A stretch of DNA of 64,000 bases, taken from the NCBI GenBank assembly GCA_025351005.1, contig JANXWS010000003.1, positions 62,001-126,000 on the forward strand, read 5' to 3'. Shown here in pieces: positions 62,541 through 64,000 of this stretch. Under the pieces are notes generated by a model. That model did no database searches and was not told the DNA's origin. It saw only the letters and a program-made list of their open reading frames with translations. A program made the translations under genes and the position numbers. This DNA comes from Pseudomonadota bacterium. Lineage in GTDB: Bacteria > Pseudomonadota > Gammaproteobacteria > Steroidobacterales > Steroidobacteraceae. The number at the start of each line of letters is the position of its first letter. The first letter of the stretch is position 1.

Positions 62541-64000
62541 GTGAGCGCGAACCGCCTGGCATTGACCGGCCTGGTGCCGCTGGACGCCGACGGCGCCGCG
62601 CACCTGGACAGCCTGATCGCCGACCTCGACCCGGCGGCGCTGCTGTGGGTCAGCGGCTACACGGCCGGCCTCGCCGCCGAGCGTGCGCGCGGTACGGCGT
62701 GGGCCGCGCGCGCCGCCGTCGCCCACGACGCTCCGGCCGCGGCCGCAGCTCCAGCATCGCGCGCCGAGAGCTCGGCGCGCGCCACCATCCTCTACGCCTC
62801 GCAGACCGGCAACGGCCGGCGGATCGCCGAGCGCCTCGGCCGCAGCCTCGAGGTCGCCGGCCTCGCGGGCCAGGTGCTGAACGTCGCCGACTATCCGCCG
62901 CGACAGCTCTCCCAGGAGCGGCTCCTGTACCTGGTCACCAGCACCCACGGCGACGGCGACCCGCCCGACGACGCGCGCGCCTTCATCGAGCACCTGACAG
63001 GCCGGCGCGCGACCCGGCTCGAGCAGCTCTCGTACGCCGTGCTCGCCCTCGGCGATTCGAGCTACCCGCAGTTCTGCGCCACCGGCCGGCTGCTCGACCT
63101 GCGTCTCGACGAGCTCGGCGCGCGGCGGCTCGCGCCGCGCGTCGAGTGCGACGTCGACCTCGAGCCGAAGGCCGCCTCCTGGCTCGAGCAGGCGGTCGCG
63201 AGCGCGCGCGCCGAACTGGGTGGCGATGCCCCCAGGCTCGCGATCGTCACCCCGCTGCGTCCGTCGGCCCAGGCGCTCGCCTCGCGCGACGCGCCGCTCG
63301 AGGTCGAGCTCATCGGCAACCAGCGGATCACGGCACGCGATGCCACCCGCGACGTGCGCCATCTCGAGCTCGCGCTGCCGGGGCAGCGCTTCGAGTACCA
63401 GCCTGGCGACGCCGTCGGCGTCCTGGTCGACAACCCGGCGGCCACCGTGCACCGCATCCTGGAGCTCACGCGGCTCGACCCGTCGCACGCCGTCACCGTC
63501 GAGGGCACCACGCGCTCGCTCGGCCACTGGCTGACCGGGCATCGCGAGGTGACGCGGCTCGCGCGTCCGCTGCTCGAGCGGCTGGCGGAGCGCACCGGCA
63601 ACGACGAGCTCCGCGGCTGGCTCTTGCCCGCGCAGGCGGGCGAGTTCCGCCGGCGCCTCAAAGAGCTGCAGGTCGCCGACCTCCTGAAGCGCTTCCCCGC
63701 CGACTGGGAGGCCGAGGCGCTCGTCGGCGCGCTGCATCCGCTCGCACCGCGCCTTTACTCGGTGGCGTCGAGCCGCCGCGAGCTCGGCGACGAGGCGCAC
63801 CTGGCGGTCGCGGTCGTCGAGTACGCCTACCAGGGCGAGCGTCGGGTCGGACCGGCCTCGTGGCAGCTGGCGACCGCGGCCCGCGGCACGCGCATCAAGG
63901 CATACGTCGAGCCGAACCCGCGCTTCCGGGTGCCCGCCGACGGCCACCGCGACCTGATCATGATCGGACCCGGCACCGGAGTCGCGCCGTTCCGCGGCTT
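62541..64000 (+). CDS. cysJ: Assimilatory sulfite reductase flavoprotein subunit CysJ, partial (5' part)
   Basis: The frame stays open to the window edge, giving about 486 residues of a roughly 600-residue protein. The N-terminus (LVPLDADGAAHLDSLIADLD, LLWVSGYTAGLA) matches CysJ. The FMN flavodoxin domain (82-225) has TILYASQTGNGRRIAERLG, TSTHGDGDPPDDA and ALGDSSYPQFC; the FAD domain has RLYSVASSR near residue 404; NADPH-binding MIGPGTGVAPFRG starts near 473. CysJ passes electrons from NADPH to the CysI hemoprotein. The GTG at 62541 follows GAGGATCCC and gives the family start. CysI and the C-terminus lie beyond the window. Confidence 0.93.
   Translation, partial: MSANRLALTGLVPLDADGAAHLDSLIADLDPAALLWVSGYTAGLAAERARGTAWAARAAVAHDAPAAAAAPASRAESSARATILYASQTGNGRRIAERLGRSLEVAGLAGQVLNVADYPPRQLSQERLLYLVTSTHGDGDPPDDARAFIEHLTGRRATRLEQLSYAVLALGDSSYPQFCATGRLLDLRLDELGARRLAPRVECDVDLEPKAASWLEQAVASARAELGGDAPRLAIVTPLRPSAQALASRDAPLEVELIGNQRITARDATRDVRHLELALPGQRFEYQPGDAVGVLVDNPAATVHRILELTRLDPSHAVTVEGTTRSLGHWLTGHREVTRLARPLLERLAERTGNDELRGWLLPAQAGEFRRRLKELQVADLLKRFPADWEAEALVGALHPLAPRLYSVASSRRELGDEAHLAVAVVEYAYQGERRVGPASWQLATAARGTRIKAYVEPNPRFRVPADGHRDLIMIGPGTGVAPFRG

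Noticed and set aside
62505-63947. 480-codon minus-strand frame at the right edge
   Set aside because: The plus strand encodes a clear CysJ (flavodoxin, FAD and NADPH motifs) over the same bases.

Overview
The window is about 64 kb of very GC-rich, gene-dense bacterial chromosome with many GTG starts and 1-11 bp overlaps between co-directional genes. Gene content points to a Gammaproteobacterium, probably of the Steroidobacterales/Nevskiales/Xanthomonadales type: large NAD-glutamate dehydrogenase, gammaproteobacterial acidic DUF6763-like protein, CbpA, HtpX, TesB, SlyD, an Arn lipid A operon and a CrbS/CrbR acetate switch. The taxonomic placement is inference. I see no rRNA, tRNA, insertion sequence, prophage or CRISPR array.

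Layout. 0-8 kb: end of NAD-glutamate dehydrogenase, gpmA, a 2Fe-2S ferredoxin, a PnuC-family vitamin transporter coupled to a small-molecule kinase, a PhzF-family protein, a dicarboxylate symporter, and a tandem-ABC ATPase coupled to an MBL-fold hydrolase. 8.2-13.7 kb: molybdenum cofactor operon moeA-moaA-moaC-mobA-moaD followed by a rare moaE-moeB-rhodanese fusion. 13.7-16.1 kb: proBA. 16.5-21 kb: acidic protein, FixL-like heme-PAS kinase, FixJ-like regulator, a receiver-only protein whose phospho-acceptor Asp is Glu, and CbpA. 21.2-28 kb: six-gene arn operon (arnT, B, C, split arnA, D). 28-39 kb: winged-helix regulator, htpX, D-2-hydroxyacid dehydrogenase, two acetyltransferases, a large DUF748 protein, tesB, ferredoxin/flavodoxin-NADP reductase and a MATE pump. 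39-45 kb: a TonB-dependent receptor broken by one frameshift, two tandem formylglycine-enzyme-fold (SUMF1) secreted proteins without the FGE cysteines, and a Deg/HtrA protease. 45.5-53.4 kb: an MFS symporter, then acs with its likely CrbR/CrbS regulators. 53.6-59.2 kb: slyD, divergent ald/lrp, a TPP-riboswitch-controlled TonB receptor, and alr. 59.4-64 kb: a small unknown protein, modB-modC without modA, a cold-type RRM protein with its own intrinsic terminator, and the start of cysJ.

How the parts work together. Four themes recur. (1) Molybdenum: Moco synthesis at 8.6-13.7 kb and molybdate uptake at 59.8-61.7 kb. (2) Thiamine salvage (inferred): a TPP-riboswitch outer-membrane receptor at 56-58 kb could feed the PnuC/PnuT-type permease and ThiK-like kinase at 1.7-3.2 kb. 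(3) Sensing of redox and carbon state: FixL/FixJ for oxygen, CrbS/CrbR for acetate. (4) Alanine and envelope metabolism: ald with lrp, alr, and Arn lipid A modification.

The points most worth a second look are the MoaE-MoeB-rhodanese fusion, the TPP riboswitch whose 3' edge contains the receptor's Shine-Dalgarno, the Glu-substituted receiver beside FixLJ, the inverted repeat in the acs promoter region, and the modC/RRM terminator overlap. I do not see a wholly unknown multi-gene defence-type or biosynthetic system here.
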